Below are positions 11,144-23,775 of a stretch of 64,000 nucleotides of DNA, piece by piece. How positions within the stretch are numbered: position 1 is the stretch's first letter; each line of letters begins with the position of its first letter. This DNA is from Nemophila menziesii. Its lineage: Eukaryota; Streptophyta; Magnoliopsida; Boraginales; Hydrophyllaceae. Location of the stretch: NCBI GenBank assembly GCA_029959085.1, contig JARWIR010000001.1, forward strand, positions 21,381,730 to 21,445,729. Direction: 5' to 3'. The notes under the pieces were generated by a model. That model had not been told where the DNA came from. It saw nothing but the letters and a program-made list of their open reading frames with translations, and made no database searches. The translations under genes and the position numbers were made by a program.

Positions 11144-11611
11144 TATGTTGTAGATCTCTCCGCCTAGGCGCCGCGTAGGCGTGAACTCCCCACTCAGCCG
11201 TTTACGCCTAGTTAAAATTCTAGGCGTTTTGCATAGCGTCTTAGTCACCGTGGAATAGGTTCCTAGTCCGTCTAGGCACTGATTAATGACAAAAAATGGC
11301 CGCCTAGACGACGATTAATGGAAAAACATGCCTACATAAACCTTTTTGTTATTTTTCTTATTCTCGAGAATTGTTTAGTTGATATTATAACTCAATTTTT
11401 AGTATTTTTATATTTACTATAGTGTTATTAGATGAATTTTATGACTTAAATAGTTAAAATTGTTATAATTATTACATATATATTACTAAATATAAAAAAT
11501 TACACATCGAGATTCAAAACCGTATAATTCCGCTAAGACCCCGTGTAATCCCGCCTAGGCGCTAGGGCCCGCTAGACTGCCTAACGCCCAAAACCGAGAT
11601 CTACAGCATAA
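11144..11611. mobile_element. hAT-type MITE, copy 2 (inverted)
   Basis: About 468 bp and clearly the reverse complement of the element at 8851-9305. It starts TATGTTGTAGATCTC and ends GAGATCTACAGCATA, with the same CGCCTAGGCG-rich ends and AT-rich middle (for example TTATTCTCGAGAAT). It is flanked by the 8-bp repeat TACACACC (11136-11143 and, one base beyond the end, 11613-11620). Terminal and internal differences from copy 1 show independent decay. Confidence 0.82.
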
Positions 11612-11879
11612 TACACACCAGGCGCTAGTGGTTCAAAATTTCATTGCGGTCGCCAAAGGTGTTTTATTAAAAAAAGAATTTAATATTACAATCGTTTCAG
11701 TTCATCGTTAATAGACCTGCTAAACCAAAAGTACACTGAAAGCATACTAATCTACAATTATCAACCAAAACGTCCAAATAATATTAATTAACACATATAT
11801 ATTTATTTTGATATACAAAATGAAATAAATCAACTAATACTACTAGTTTGTATCGTATCAGTTCCTATCATCTGCAATA

Positions 11880-14465
11880 ATATCATCATCACTATTTGGA
11901 TGTATCGTCTGGTGGATATCAGTCTCACTTGCGTACTCATCCCAAGTATCATCTACCTCTTCCTCATGACCTACAAAAGTAATATCATGCTATAATATCA
12001 CTTGATCGATTTCGGTGTATTCCCCGTTATTCATGTGTAATCCACATATCTCTGTGTATTATTAACAATAGGTATAGGCTCAGATGTATGTACTATCGAC
12101 ACAGACACCAAACATCTGCATTCCAACCATGACGATCGATCACTTCTCATACCACTTTCCATGCACCACGTTGGGATCTCTTAAGGTGCACTAGATCATC
12201 AATGTAGAACACTTTCTTTGCTTGCTTCGCTAGAATGTACGGTTCATCTCTGTACCAGTATGAACTAGCGTGGATTCTGGTTACACCATGCTCGTTTTGT
12301 ATTTTTCCTTTCCTGGTGTTATACCATTTGCACTCGAAAACTGTTACCGAACAATCCTTTGAGACATTCACCTTGAATATGTTAACCAATTCTCCATACC
12401 AACAAACTCTTTCAACAAAACAACAAACCCCGTGATCTGCAATGACTCGCTTCTTACCTTCCTCCCGTGAGTCCCATTTACCCCATTAATGACACGTGAA
12501 TCACATTTCCAAATTGTGCAATTGGCACCATTATCCATATACTTAAATTCTTAGGTTACTATTGGATTGCCTCTCTCTTATCCAAACTCATCAACCTACC
12601 ACTCGTGTCTGTAGACAACCACAATTCCTCTCAAATACCCATATCTTTCAAATCCAGTCTTGCCTTCACGGTGTCTTTATCAACTTTGTTGTCAAGATCC
12701 ACATTAGTACCAAGTATGCTATCACATACATTCTTTACACAATGCATTACATCAATGTTGTATTTAAGAAGTTTTTTGAACAATAAGGTAAATTGTAGAA
12801 TATGAACTTCTTCCAGTTAAACTCTTGAATACCCGATATCGTGATTAACTTACCACCAAAATACTTGTTTTGTCCTGGAAACACAGAAGGTAAAATCATC
12901 GAGTTGTGTTTGGACACTGGCTGGACTGTACTTCCTAGGAGGATATCTATAATCTCTTTTTGGGTACCACGTTGAATTTCTTCGAAAAGGATGTATGATT
13001 GGTAACCATCATATGTGATTAGAATACACTATCCCTTAATTTACTAGAAGAGAAGGCATATAATCCATGCATTACGGACACACCTTTTACCCTTGACCAT
13101 ATCAACATGATGTGTACCATCTCGCTAGATAATCATGGACCATATACACAACGCAACCACGCAACACGACCTCTTATTTATGTGAATCAAAAGTAGGGAT
13201 GACTGGACCCCTCAACACATTCAACTCGTTTATCATAGGCTGAAGGAATACGTCCAAATATTTATTAGGACAACATGGACCAAATTTCGATGCAATTAGC
13301 ATGAGTGTCGATTCTTTCATGGATAACAGCGATACTATGTTCAAAACAACCAATATTACCAGCCACATGTTATATGGATTGTTTGTCCAGAGAATGGACA
13401 AAATCCATCAAGTTCCAAGCATAAACGAACATTACAAGCCTCTATAACAAACTCTAGGTGACGTTCATCAAACATTTTTCAACTTAAACCATCAACTCAT
13501 GACGTAAAAAAATATCGTCCATAAATTTCCCAATTTTGTGCCAAATCATTTCCTTTGCAATATGTCTCGGTGCGTACAATTGCTATAATCTTGTGGTGAT
13601 GGGGAAATAACTTAATTTTGTATGCGGCACTCTCTTCCCTATTTTTTTGTCCCACCTAGATACATTACAAAACGGGAATGTCTCTAATGATTTATAATCA
13701 CCTCAATAGAAGACACAGTCGTTCAAAGATACATCAATTATTTCATAAGTTAAACCCAAATTCTTTAACTTCTTGTTAGAGTTTTCATACGATGAGGGTA
13801 AGGTATGGCTATCTGAAAAGCTCGACTCAACAAACGTAGGAGATCAATAAAGGAAGTATTTTTTCACTTATTCTCACATTTATATGCATCATTTTGCTAC
13901 AAAATTTGACGAGCCCATATTTTTTAAAACCAGGATACAACTCGGTATTTATTTTTGCAACTAAAACATCAAAAGAACTATTAACCTTACTTCATGTAAT
14001 ATTATCCTCTACTATTCAGTACCCACTTCATTAACAATACCCCTTAAATAATCTATCACATTCATCATTTTGTCGTCTACATTACTATAAATAACACATG
14101 AGGGAAAGGTTCTACTTCACCATGCAAATTATAAATTTCATATGTTAATAAGAACCCATTTTTCAAAATATCCGCCTTAGCATCTACAATATTTTTTTCC
14201 ATCTATTCATGCACCAATTACATGGATTCTGAATCACATTAGAACTATCCATGTGTGAAGATGCAAATTCAGTAAAACTTTTAACACCCGTCACAAAAGC
14301 TAGCGTAACCTTGCTTTTCAAATTTAATACATTCTTTATCCGTAGGCACATCCATTTGGACTTAATTGTATTGTAAACAAAAAAATCCTGATAAATATAT
14401 AAATAATTCTCACTCCCATATTCAATTCTCCATTTTAAAACCACAATTTTTTTCTCATAATCCAC
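11880..14465 (-). pseudogene. TNP2-type CACTA transposase pseudogene
   Basis: The fragments lie in the order of a TNP2 protein on the minus strand. The N-terminal ORF 14465-14184 ends in GVKSFTEFASSHMD followed by PCNWCMNR, matching the start of TNP2 (FxEFA, then a Cys pair). The middle ORF 13401-13174 has LSMKESTLMLIASKFGPCCP and DVFLQPMINELNVL, matching the core with PWLCMKE and LQPLIDEL. The C-terminal ORF 12389-12147 has VFECKWYNTRKG, SSYWYRDEPYILAKQAKKVF and GAWKVV, the DUF4216-type tail. Stops and frameshifts separate them, so it is inactive. Confidence 0.75.
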
Positions 14466-15295
14466 AAAAATACCTAATAATATGGAAAAAAATCATACAT
14501 AATTGAGTATATTAAATAACTACATCCTTTAACAATCTTATTGGCATAATAAAAAACATAACAAAAGAAAAACATCAAGTTTTTATAGAAAAAAAGGACT
14601 TAGAAATACCTCAAATCATTGGAGGATTTAATGGTGGAAATGAGACCCAACGAGTATAGCTACGTTAGGTGAAACTTGGTAGCGGAATAGGAGGTAATGG
14701 CGGAAAATGGTGGGTCTATTGGGTAAATTTTTAGGGAGCGATTCCCGTGTTTTGTGGGAGGAGATTTTAATAAAAATGGGAGATAGTTGGTTGGGAAGCT
14801 ACTGCACAATTTGTTATAATTCTTACGCAAACTTTTAGCGACAACGAAGGGAGGTCGCTAGAGGTGTGTTACGTGGTGGCCAGAAACATCAATACCGGCC
14901 AACAAAATGGTCGTCGATATATACACGTATTAGCGACCCAAAGGTCTCGGCCACTACAGTGGTCACTACTACGGAGTACATATCAATACCGACCATTATG
15001 CGGCTGACATAAAAAAAAATTTAACTAAAAACACATACTAGCAACCACAATTTCGATAAGAATTTTGTGTTTTTCACAATTTCCTCACTATTATTTTCAA
15101 CAATAGTGTGTTTATTTCTTTCAACTTGCACCTCCATCTCACAGAACTATTTCGATAAGACTTTTGTGCATCACAAATTCGAGAGAAGTCTTTATTTTTA
15201 TCCTTCAGTTTTCAATTTTCCTTCAACAAAATCGAGTCTGTTCTTGCCAATTTCCCTTCCCAAACACTTTGATTCCTCAAATACTCACATGTTCC

Positions 15296-15755
15296 TAAGG
15301 CTGTAAATGAGTCGAGTCGAGCCAAATACTAGATATACAGGCTTGTTTGTTTAATTTCTCTAGCCGAGCTCAAATTTCAACGAGCCGGACTGAGCCGACC
15401 TCAAATTTAAACAAACTGAACCCAAGCTTTCAAGGATCCAAATAAAAAATGTTAAAATTTGTTTGTTTAACTTATAGAACAGTCTTTTTTAGAGCCAAAC
15501 TCGATTTTCTCATGAATGCTTTGTTTTTATGGTTGAAATCAGAATTTCATGAACGATTGGTACTTGATGGAGTGTGTGGTATGAAAATATGAAACATAAT
15601 ATTAATAAAAAAGTACATATCTAAAGAAATTTAAAATATCAAAGTTGATATTAAAGGTTTAATAATATATTTATAAGTTGATATTAAAGGTTTAATAATA
15701 TATTGGAGCTTGATATTAAACTACTCGCGAGCGACGTGGTTCATTTACAGCCCTA
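15296..15755. mobile_element. hAT-type MITE
   Basis: This 460-bp element has inverted ends TAAGGCTGTAAATGA and TCATTTACAGCCCTA. It is flanked by an 8-bp near-perfect direct repeat (CATGTTCC at 15288-15295, CATGTACC at 15756-15763). The left sub-terminus has GAGTCGAGTCGAGCC, the motif of the common plant family that starts GGGCTGTAAATGAGCCGAGC. Non-coding. Confidence 0.8.
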
Positions 15756-16119
15756 CATGTACCCATTTTATCCACAAGAAATCGAAGTATTTAAATCCTT
15801 GAGCGTGTGACTGGATTGGTCATTAGGGAGAGGGTTCCCATGTGCTTTAAGACGTGGAGTATTGTACCATCGAAAAGGGTACAACAAGTCTGCGAGGTTA
15901 GGGGTAATAACCTTTGCCTTTTCGATATTTGTTATTATTATTTTGTGAAACTCGTAAATTTGTGAACAAAGTTTTATGTGTTGAGATTTGATTATAATAG
16001 TTTTTCTGTATAGACAATTGGATGAGGATGGTTGATGGGAAGAGATATAGGCTAACATATCCAGGATTTGTGCAAAGAGTTATAGCAATTACAAGTACAA
16101 ACTTAGAGTTGATTACGAA

Positions 16120-16262
16120 AAAGGCCTCAGGATTGATAGTTGGTCTAGTGGTTAGACTACTCCGCAGAGACAAAGGGGTCGTGGGATCGAATCTTATTGG
16201 AGTCAAAATGATTCTGAGTCCAAAGTGGCTCTCATATGTATTAAAAAAGAAGTCCTCCAACA
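16120..16262 (+). repeat. tRNA-derived SINE-like element
   Basis: TTGGTCTAGTGGTTAGAC (box A-like) and GTGGGATCGAATCTT (box B-like), about 45 bp apart, form a pol III head. The following body ends around AAAAAAGAAGTCCTCC. It does not fold as a complete tRNA, so a SINE is preferred. The ends are approximate. Confidence 0.5.
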
Positions 16263-16462
16263 GGAAGATGTGAAAAACGAGGACAGGGAGTTGGCCTGTA
16301 GATTATGGGCCAGTGAATCTGCCAAGGTAATACTTCTTTACATTAAAATCTATTAATAATCTTTATTTATTTACTAAGAAATTAAATATTTAATATTTTT
16401 TGTTTTTTCATCAACTATAAAACTATCTAAAATATAATCTGATTTTTGTGTAAATTCATAAT

Positions 16463-16702
16463 CTAGTGCCTGTTTAGGATTGTTTTTAAAAATAATCACT
16501 TAAAATGACTTTAGATCCCTTAAAATACTCTACACTATTTTAATCACTTCTAAAGAAAACACTAAATAGATGATTATTAATAATTTCACTTAAAGTTATT
16601 TTAGATGTCAAAATATTTTTTAACATTTTTTTACAAATATTTAAATTATAACTAAAAAATACTTTTAACTCTAAAATAATCCATTCCAAACAGACTATAA
16701 TG
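16463..16702. mobile_element. Possible AT-rich MITE
   Basis: The left end GCCTGTTTAGGATTG and right end CATTCCAAACAGACTATAATG are imperfect inverted repeats of the GTCTGTTTGGAATG type, and the interior is AT-rich. The target duplication is not clear. Confidence 0.4.
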
Positions 16703-17013
16703 CAATTAAAGTTCTCAACTTCCTTTCTAACTTTAAAAATTAAACTGCCCATAATCTAACACAAAGGGTTCCTAAACTACGGGAAAAACCTCTTTCACTT
16801 TTTTGTTCTTTATGCAATTTTTATTTTTAAAATTAGTATATTCATTTTATGCTACATTTTTCACCTATATAGACATACAGGAATTTATCCCACCATACCC
16901 ACACATTTAGAAAAGGTTGAAAAATACAAAACCTATTTTTAGAAGGCAGTGATCCGAAGCACTATGTGCTTGAATTTCTACACTTAATTACACTCGCGAT
17001 AGCAACTTTTTAC

Positions 17014-18451
17014 GGGAAATTCTTACTATGTGGTGCTAGACTACGGTAGATGGGTAGTTTATTAATAAAATACTATTGATATCTTTAATAAAAAAAGGGA
17101 AGGTTGAGGAACGAAAAAAAATTTATCATGAATTTTGAATTGCATTTGCAATGCACACAACTACACGCCTACATAACAGAAGTGTATGTTTACTTTTTTA
17201 AATTATCACTTTATTAATATTATCATTGTATAATAAATGGTAAAAAACAACATAAGACATAATTATTCCTATTCATATCATATACTTATAAATACAATAA
17301 TATTACAATATCATCAAAATATAAATTATAATTTTATCTTTACAAATACAATAATTAAAAATATCATTAAAATATAAAGTGTATTTTGCACAAACTCTGG
17401 TGAGTGGAGCCTTAGTTCTAAAGTGTATTGAAAAATTTACTCGAATTTTTTTGTTTAAGTAATTTTTTTTTAACAAAAATAGATTTTAATTTCTCCTACC
17501 AAAATTTTAGTTACCCTAGTATAATTATTATTCCCTGTTTCAATTATTAGTCTCCTTATTTTTAATAATATACTTTTAATCCTCACCAAACTAAAAAAAT
17601 ACCTAAAAATTGACACAACCTGCAAGTTTTGGAGTGGCACACCTAATTTTTTAAGGTATATTCTAGTTTGGGAAGGGCTAAAAATCAAAATTTAGAGTAA
17701 TAGAATATTAATTAAATTAGGGTGGCAAAAAAATTCATTTTCGGGAGAAGGGGGACTCGAAGTTTTAGAACGAATTTTTAGCCATCCTAACCTAATTATC
17801 ATTCCACTACTCTAAAATTTTAATTTTTAGCCCTTCCAGAACTAAAACATACTTTAAAAAAATTGAGTGTGTTACTCCAAAACTCACAGGTTACTGTCAT
17901 TTTTTAGGTATATTTTATTTTAAAGAGAGTTAAAAGTCTAATATTCAGAGTAAATAGACTAATAATTAAGGCATGGGCTAATAATTAAATTAGGGTAGCT
18001 AAAATTTTGGTAGGAGGAATCGAAATCTATTTTTATTAAGATTTTTTATCTAAACGAAAATATTCGAGTAAATTTTCAATACAATCCAGATCTGAGACTT
18101 CATTTACCCCGAGTTTGTACAAAATATAATTTATATTTTTGTGATATTTAACATTATTGTACTTGTAAGTATAAAATATATTTATATTTTGATGATATTT
18201 TAATATTATTATATATATAAGTATATGTTGGGAATAGAAATAATTTGTGATAATAATTATGTTTTATAGTTGTGTCACTTGTGTGCATTGCAAATCGAAA
18301 TTCATGATAAAAAACTTTTTCTTTCCTCAACTTTCTCTTTCTTTATTTTTTTTTTTTTGGGACGGGTTCTCTTTCTTTATTAAAGATATTAATATTATTA
18401 TATTAATAAACTTCCCATCTACCGTGGTCTAGTACCACATAAGAATTTCCC
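17014..18451. mobile_element. Long-inverted-repeat (foldback) Mutator-like element
   Basis: The 1438-bp element starts GGGAAATTCTTACTATGTGG and ends in the complement (CCACATAAGAATTTCCC). The arms pair over about 500 bp each: 17040-17110 pairs with 18350-18420, and 17380-17525 with 17995-18130. A perfect 9-bp direct repeat ACTTTTTAC flanks it (17005-17013 and 18452-18460), the length made by Mutator-like transposases. No transposase is encoded, so it is non-autonomous. It lies about 250 bp upstream of the pectinesterase start. Confidence 0.85.
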
Positions 18452-18628
18452 ACTTTTTACTCCATCTATCAAGCTGATGGTAAATTGGTAATTATATTTT
18501 AGACTTTTAGCTACTAATGATAGCCTTGAGAAAAAGTCTTGGATTGGTCATGTCAATGCGCAAATGTCATTTTCCATGATCGTAATTGTCTACAATAATT
18601 ATTTGCATGCAACCACGGTATAGTTCGT

Positions 18629-18640
18629 TATATATATAGT
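18629..18640 (+). promoter_or_regulatory. Likely TATA box of the pectinesterase gene
   Basis: A TATATATATAG run lies about 65-75 bp upstream of the ATG at 18704, leaving room for a short leader. It is within 200 bp of the right end of the Mutator-like element. Confidence 0.5.
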
Positions 18641-18703
18641 TATTGCTCATCGCACTTTTGACACACACAGTCACACAGACACTCAAGTAATTATTTATTT
18701 TCC

Positions 18704-20620
18704 ATGGCTTTAACTCTCATAATATTCCTTCTTTTCCTCTCATACATCTCTAGCGTCACTACCTTCGCTTCTCAAACTGAAAACGACTTCACAAAATGGA
18801 TATCATGGAATGCTAAAAATCATCAGAATAAAGCAGCAGTTATCGATGTCTCAGTTAACCACAGACGGAATTCAATTAAGGATATTAAGCTGAAGATTGC
18901 TGAGATGAACAAAAGGATAATTGTTGTTAGTCAAGACGGAATTTCTGGGGATTTTAAAAGCATAAGAGAAGCCATAAATTCCATTCCATTACACAATACA
19001 CACAGAGTGATTTTGGATATAAGACCTGGTATATATAGGTACGTATATATGTGCCATATATATTGATGTATACATTTTTTAATAAGTAGATTCTTTCCAT
19101 AGTACTATTTTTCTTTGCTATTATAGAATAATTTTCTTTCTTATGAGGTTTTAATATATCTTATATTGTTAGGTTTTGTACATTATTCCATTTAGGTCGG
19201 GTAAATCCATGAATATTTTTATTTGCAAAAAGTCAAGGAGACTGAGTCAGATTCACCTAATTAGGCCTAATTACTAATCAAAAAAAATTAGAGGGTAATT
19301 TTGAGTATATATGGGATTACACTTCTAAGTGATAAGGTTCAACTGAAGCAATGACTTCGAATTTAAAGTGTTCTCGAATATATTAAGAAATATAATGAGA
19401 GAAATGAGACAAGAGATAATTTGTATATGTTAAAGAATGAGGTATAATCATCTCATGTTACTTTGTAATAGCTAAATTTATTGCTCATAGAGTTTCGGTC
19501 TTTATCGTTCCCTTTAGATCAGCCCATGATTAGAGTAAAGGTCGTTTAGAACGGTTAATTTTAAAAAAGAAATAGAATAATTTTAAAAAATAGTAAAAAT
19601 ATTTTTGAATATAACACACTTTATGTATGTTTTTTTAAAAATAAGAATTATATACTAAAACATTTTAGAAGCACTTTTAATATTTAAAGAAAAAATCCAG
19701 ACAAAGACTAATTATCGACCTTAGCTAACAAAATTACTGAATATGCATGTTGTTGTTACTTACATGATGCACATGCAGGGAAAAGATTACAATCCCAAAG
19801 ACAATGGGCTTTATTACATTTTCAGGAGATTCAAGTGATCCACCAACAATCACGGGAAACGACACCGCTTCTGTTGCTGGAACAGACGGCAGGCCATTGA
19901 AAACATACCAAAGTGCCACCGTCGCCATTAATTCAGATTATTTTATTGCCACCAATATTAAATTTGAGGTATACTCGTACATGCATGCATGTTTGCTAAT
20001 TTCTAGAACACGCTAAACTTGCATACCAATTATTTATATTTACAAATAAGTGAGTAAAGCTAATTTTTCTTTTAATTAGCAGACAAAATATATTTGTATT
20101 AAATTTTAATCAATATCTATAATAAAGCTATTGTCACAAGAATGAAGGCTAGTAAAAAGGCCTTGCTCTTTGTGTGAGCCAGTCCTATAATATATAAGGA
20201 CAACACATTTTAGATTCTATGTCATACAAATACTTCCAAAGAACTGAAATGAAACTGTTTTTGGGTTGGGAAAGGAAACTGTGTAGTTTGCTATCAGTAT
20301 TTTCACATGGTGGTCACAGCTTTGCTGAACAAATGCAGAAAAGATCCATATTTAAGAAATAAAAATTTAAATGAATATTGAATTAATTAATTTGGTTTTG
20401 TGAAAAAGAACACAGCACCTCATGTGGGTGGAATACGTGGAGAACAAGCGGTGGCACTTAGAATATCTGGTACAAAGGCTGCTTTTTACAATTGTAGTTT
20501 TTATGGGAGTCAAGACACACTATATGATCACAAAGGCCTTCACTATTTCAATAATTGCTTCATCCAAGGCTCGGTTGATTTCATCTTTGGTTATGCAAGA
20601 TCACTTTATGAGGTGATCAC

Positions 20621-20659
<39 letters not shown>

Positions 20660-21293
20660 AGAGTAATGATATATATCAATATCACCTTCACTTTCTATGT
20701 ATCATTAGATGTGTCATCACTACAAAAAAATTAAAAAAGAGAAACGGTGTTTAAAAAAGGGTTATATCCTTTTTATGTAAACAATTTTTGATTATTTTTC
20801 TTCGTATTCATGTAGAATTGCGTTTTAAATTCTGTGGCGAAGAAAGTAGCCTCTCTCACAGCTCAAAAGCGCTCAAAATCGTTAATGTCAAGTGGATTCT
20901 CTTTCAGAAGCTGCAACATTACTGGAAGTGGCAAAGTTTACCTTGGCAGGGCTTGGGGTGATTATTCTATGGTAGTCTTTTCTTACACTTTCATGGATAA
21001 CATTGTTCTTTCCCAAGGATGGAACGATTGGGGGAAAAAAAGCCGTGACAAGTAAATCTTAGTAACTCTTGAAGAATTTTGTTCATATTTGTACATATTT
21101 TTCTTAACTTTCCATGTTTTATGTAATTTGTAGAAAAGTGTTTTATGGAGAATACAAATGTAGCGGACCAGGAGCAAACATTAATGGAAGAGTACCATGG
21201 GCACGTATACTTTCTTATGAAGAGGCTATTCCGTTTATTGGAACTACTTATATCGATGGAGAGACTTGGCTTGTAAACCCCATGAAAAATTAA
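18704..21293 (+). CDS. Pectin methylesterase (pectinesterase), five exons
   Basis: Exons 18704-19038, 19779-19968, 20409-20612, 20816-21051 and 21134-21293 join to 374 codons with no stop, all with GT-AG introns. The enzyme removes methyl esters from homogalacturonan in the cell wall. Residues 1-22 are a hydrophobic signal peptide. All five family motifs are present: PGIYREK (about 108-114), EQAVAL (Q188), SQDTLYD (catalytic D211), DFIFG (catalytic D232) and LGRAW (R288, W290). There is no N-terminal inhibitor-like PRO domain, so this is the short class. The usual GNGRSLYE reads GYARSLYE. The intron 2 acceptor (GTGAAAAAG) is weak, lacking a pyrimidine tract. Intron 3 carries a TA microsatellite. 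Expression is not shown by sequence; the reading frame argues for a working gene. Confidence 0.9.
20629..20656. repeat. TA microsatellite in pectinesterase intron 3
   Basis: A (TA)n run just after the exon 3 donor site. Confidence 0.9.
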
Positions 21294-21529
21294 TAAATCA
21301 TGTATTAAATGGCAAAACTTGTTTTTATGTATAATAATAATCGTTGATAATGTGATGGCATTTGAACATTTGCCTTTGATTATATAAATTAATTTTATAT
21401 TTGAGGAGATTAAAGCTTATGAGCGGATAATAGGTTTAGGAATGTTACTTCGTTGAAATGTATTACGCGCCTAAAAGAAAAAGGCTTATGAGCTAAATCA
21501 TCTTAAAGTAGGCACTTAAAAAAACAGGT

Positions 21530-21715
21530 AATTAGTGACACGAGTTCAAATGTCATCTATAATACATTTTGCGACAGTTATTAAACTGTCGCCATAGTTG
21601 GTGACATCTTTTGTATATCACGTATGCAAAATTACTTAAGTCGGGCTAGATTTAAACCTAGACCAGTACAACCATAAATTAACTATCTTACCATCTCAAC
21701 TCTCAAGCAATTTAC
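21530..21715 (-). repeat. tRNA-derived SINE-like element, second copy
   Basis: On the minus strand GAGTTGAGATGGTAAG (box A-like, about 21705) and GGTCTAGGTTTAAATCTAG (box B-like, about 21660) are followed by CCCGACTTAAG and then a body with GGCGACAGTTTAATAACTGTCGC. The order matches the copy at 7361-7640. Confidence 0.4.
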
Positions 21716-23600
21716 GCCTATCTTCGTATTTTATAACTATTGAAACTACTTCACAAATTTCTAATAATATAATCCATCTCCATACCAGAATCCCCAAATT
21801 ATTTTTCTTTTTTGTTCGAAACTGGGCCAAGTTCTGGAACAAAAGAAAAAACAAAAAAAAGCCGCCTGAACTCAAAGCCATCAATCAATATTAATATCTA
21901 AAGGTTAGTTTATATTCAATCTTCTTTGAATCTACTTAAAAGGGTTTGGATTTTTTATAACATTAATTTTGATTTTGCAAATAATTTTCTGGGCACGTTT
22001 TTTTATTTCAATCTGAGCATGTATTCTTTGTTTAACTCAGATTTGTCTAAGTAACTAAGATTTCAACTCCAATCTCGATCTGAAGCACAAATAAGGAATC
22101 CTTTTTCTTTCTGCTAAATCCTGTGGTTTTGATGTATGATTTCAATAGTCCTTAATTACACAAAATGTTTTTTAGAATCTGAGCAATCTGAGCAAAATGC
22201 AAAAGCTTTATCAACAACCCTTGATTTCAAAAGTTATTAATTTTACAATCTGAAAGCCTTGTAAAATGTAAAAAATTATTTGGTATTTTCACTCTAGGTT
22301 CCATATTATGCGAAAATTGCACATTCATAGATATTTAAGTATACCGATGCTTTTGAGCTGTTGTTTGTCACGCTTTCCTAGGCCAACTAAGTTCTTGTCC
22401 TACAATATATGATATTAGGTCGATATTAAGTATATATTAGCTAATCCAACAAAAAGATATATAGAAGAGTTAAATTACCAAATGCCCCTATGTTTTGACA
22501 AAAGGTCATAAAAAACCCTATGGTTTTAAGAGGTACAAATACCCCCATGTGGTTTTCCAACTCGGTGACAACTCTTCACAAAATACAATTTCTGAATCAT
22601 GTTATATAATAGGTCAGGGACCATTTTGGTAATCTTTACAAAATACTAACCTTAATAATAGGATCTCCTACTTCTCTGTTGCTCAAAAGGCGCATAGAGT
22701 GTCAACCCTGCATCGCACGAGCAACTGAATCTCTTCTTGCTTTACCAGATGCAGGTGCGGAATTATTACCGGCCCGCATAAATATCAAATATAATATATT
22801 TACTTCGAAATTTCACAGTTTTCCGTTAATTTTTATAGAAAAGATTATATTTTTAAGTAATAGGAATCATCACCTAGGTCCCAGCACTATAGGGCCTGAA
22901 AAGGAGGCGTCAATTTCAAGATGCTCCTTATTGAGATTCTTATTCTTCTTATATTCCAATAAGGATTGGAAACACAAATGAAATGATAGTAAAATAAAAA
23001 AAAAGGTTCTACTATTACAGATTTTTTATTCAAAATGATGAGTATAACCTTTTCTTAGAAACCTCAAAATGTCAAACGAGACTGTGGTACATGTCCTGCG
23101 TAATTTAAAATGATACGATCTTATCCTTGGTAAAAAATTCCTCAACTTAAAGATATACTAAGAAAATAATAATAGTCCTTACTTGGGGGGTTTAAACGAT
23201 TCTCCTACTTGCCTCCTCAGTTTAAACGAAATAACCTTACAAGGTTAAAAATCAACATTGTAAAAATTCGTATCTGATAAGATAGAGCCTAATTGAACCT
23301 TTGCATACTTAAATTTTGTATAATTTAATCATATGAACATGTAAAGAGAGAGCTAAAGAGATAAATCTGTTCATAACCACCATGTTTGATCACTGATCTC
23401 CATAGCCTACAAACAAAAACATCTCCATCTAGATAACATTCATGAATAAAAAAACACAGGAAAAATGTACAATTAGAAGAATATGATTATGAATATAAAG
23501 AGAAATATACTTAATCAAATTCAACTTTTCTTTATAAAATTTGGGAGGCTTGAAATCCAATCCCCTTTCTTTATGAAAACCTTCGAGATCTTTAGTGAAT
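21716..23600. other. Intergenic stretch, no recognised gene
   Basis: AT-rich sequence between the pectinesterase and the CACTA transposase. Short ORFs (for example 22679-22981) show no recognisable family. The left terminus of the large CACTA element must lie somewhere here or just upstream but could not be located. Confidence 0.5.
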
Positions 23601-23775
23601 AGTCCTTGTTCCTCCTTTGTCCCAGACTCATATCCATCAGCAACATGTAAAAGCTTTATCAACTAATTTTTTTCCATGGACCGTTACTTGTTATGATTCA
23701 CAATCACAGAATTTATTCTCTGTACCATTTAAAATACGAGTTTCATCTTTTATTGGATTAGTTTTTATATATATA

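Larger units (their letters stand above)
10905..15020 (-). mobile_element. Decayed CACTA (En/Spm) element
   Basis: Both sides hold sub-terminal arrays of GCGAC/GGTCGCTA-type motifs (about 10905-11140 and 14825-15010), typical of CACTA elements that start in TAGCGACGAC-like repeats. Between them is a minus-strand TNP2-type transposase relic. Clean CACTA termini and a 3-bp duplication could not be fixed, so the coordinates are approximate. A hAT-type MITE has jumped into its left sub-terminal region (11144-11611). Confidence 0.6.

Noticed and set aside
15067..15306. 79-codon plus-strand ORF starting with a hydrophobic stretch
   Set aside because: It looks like a signal peptide but runs into the hAT MITE at 15296 and shows no family; probably chance.
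20718..20760. CACTACAAAAAAA motif in pectinesterase intron 3 as a CACTA transposon end
   Set aside because: No matching inverted end or sub-terminal repeats lie in the 200-bp intron, so it is a chance match or a fragment at most.
22679..22981. 100-codon plus-strand ORF upstream of the CACTA transposase
   Set aside because: No recognisable domain, composition does not differ from the AT-rich surroundings, and no splice context supports it.
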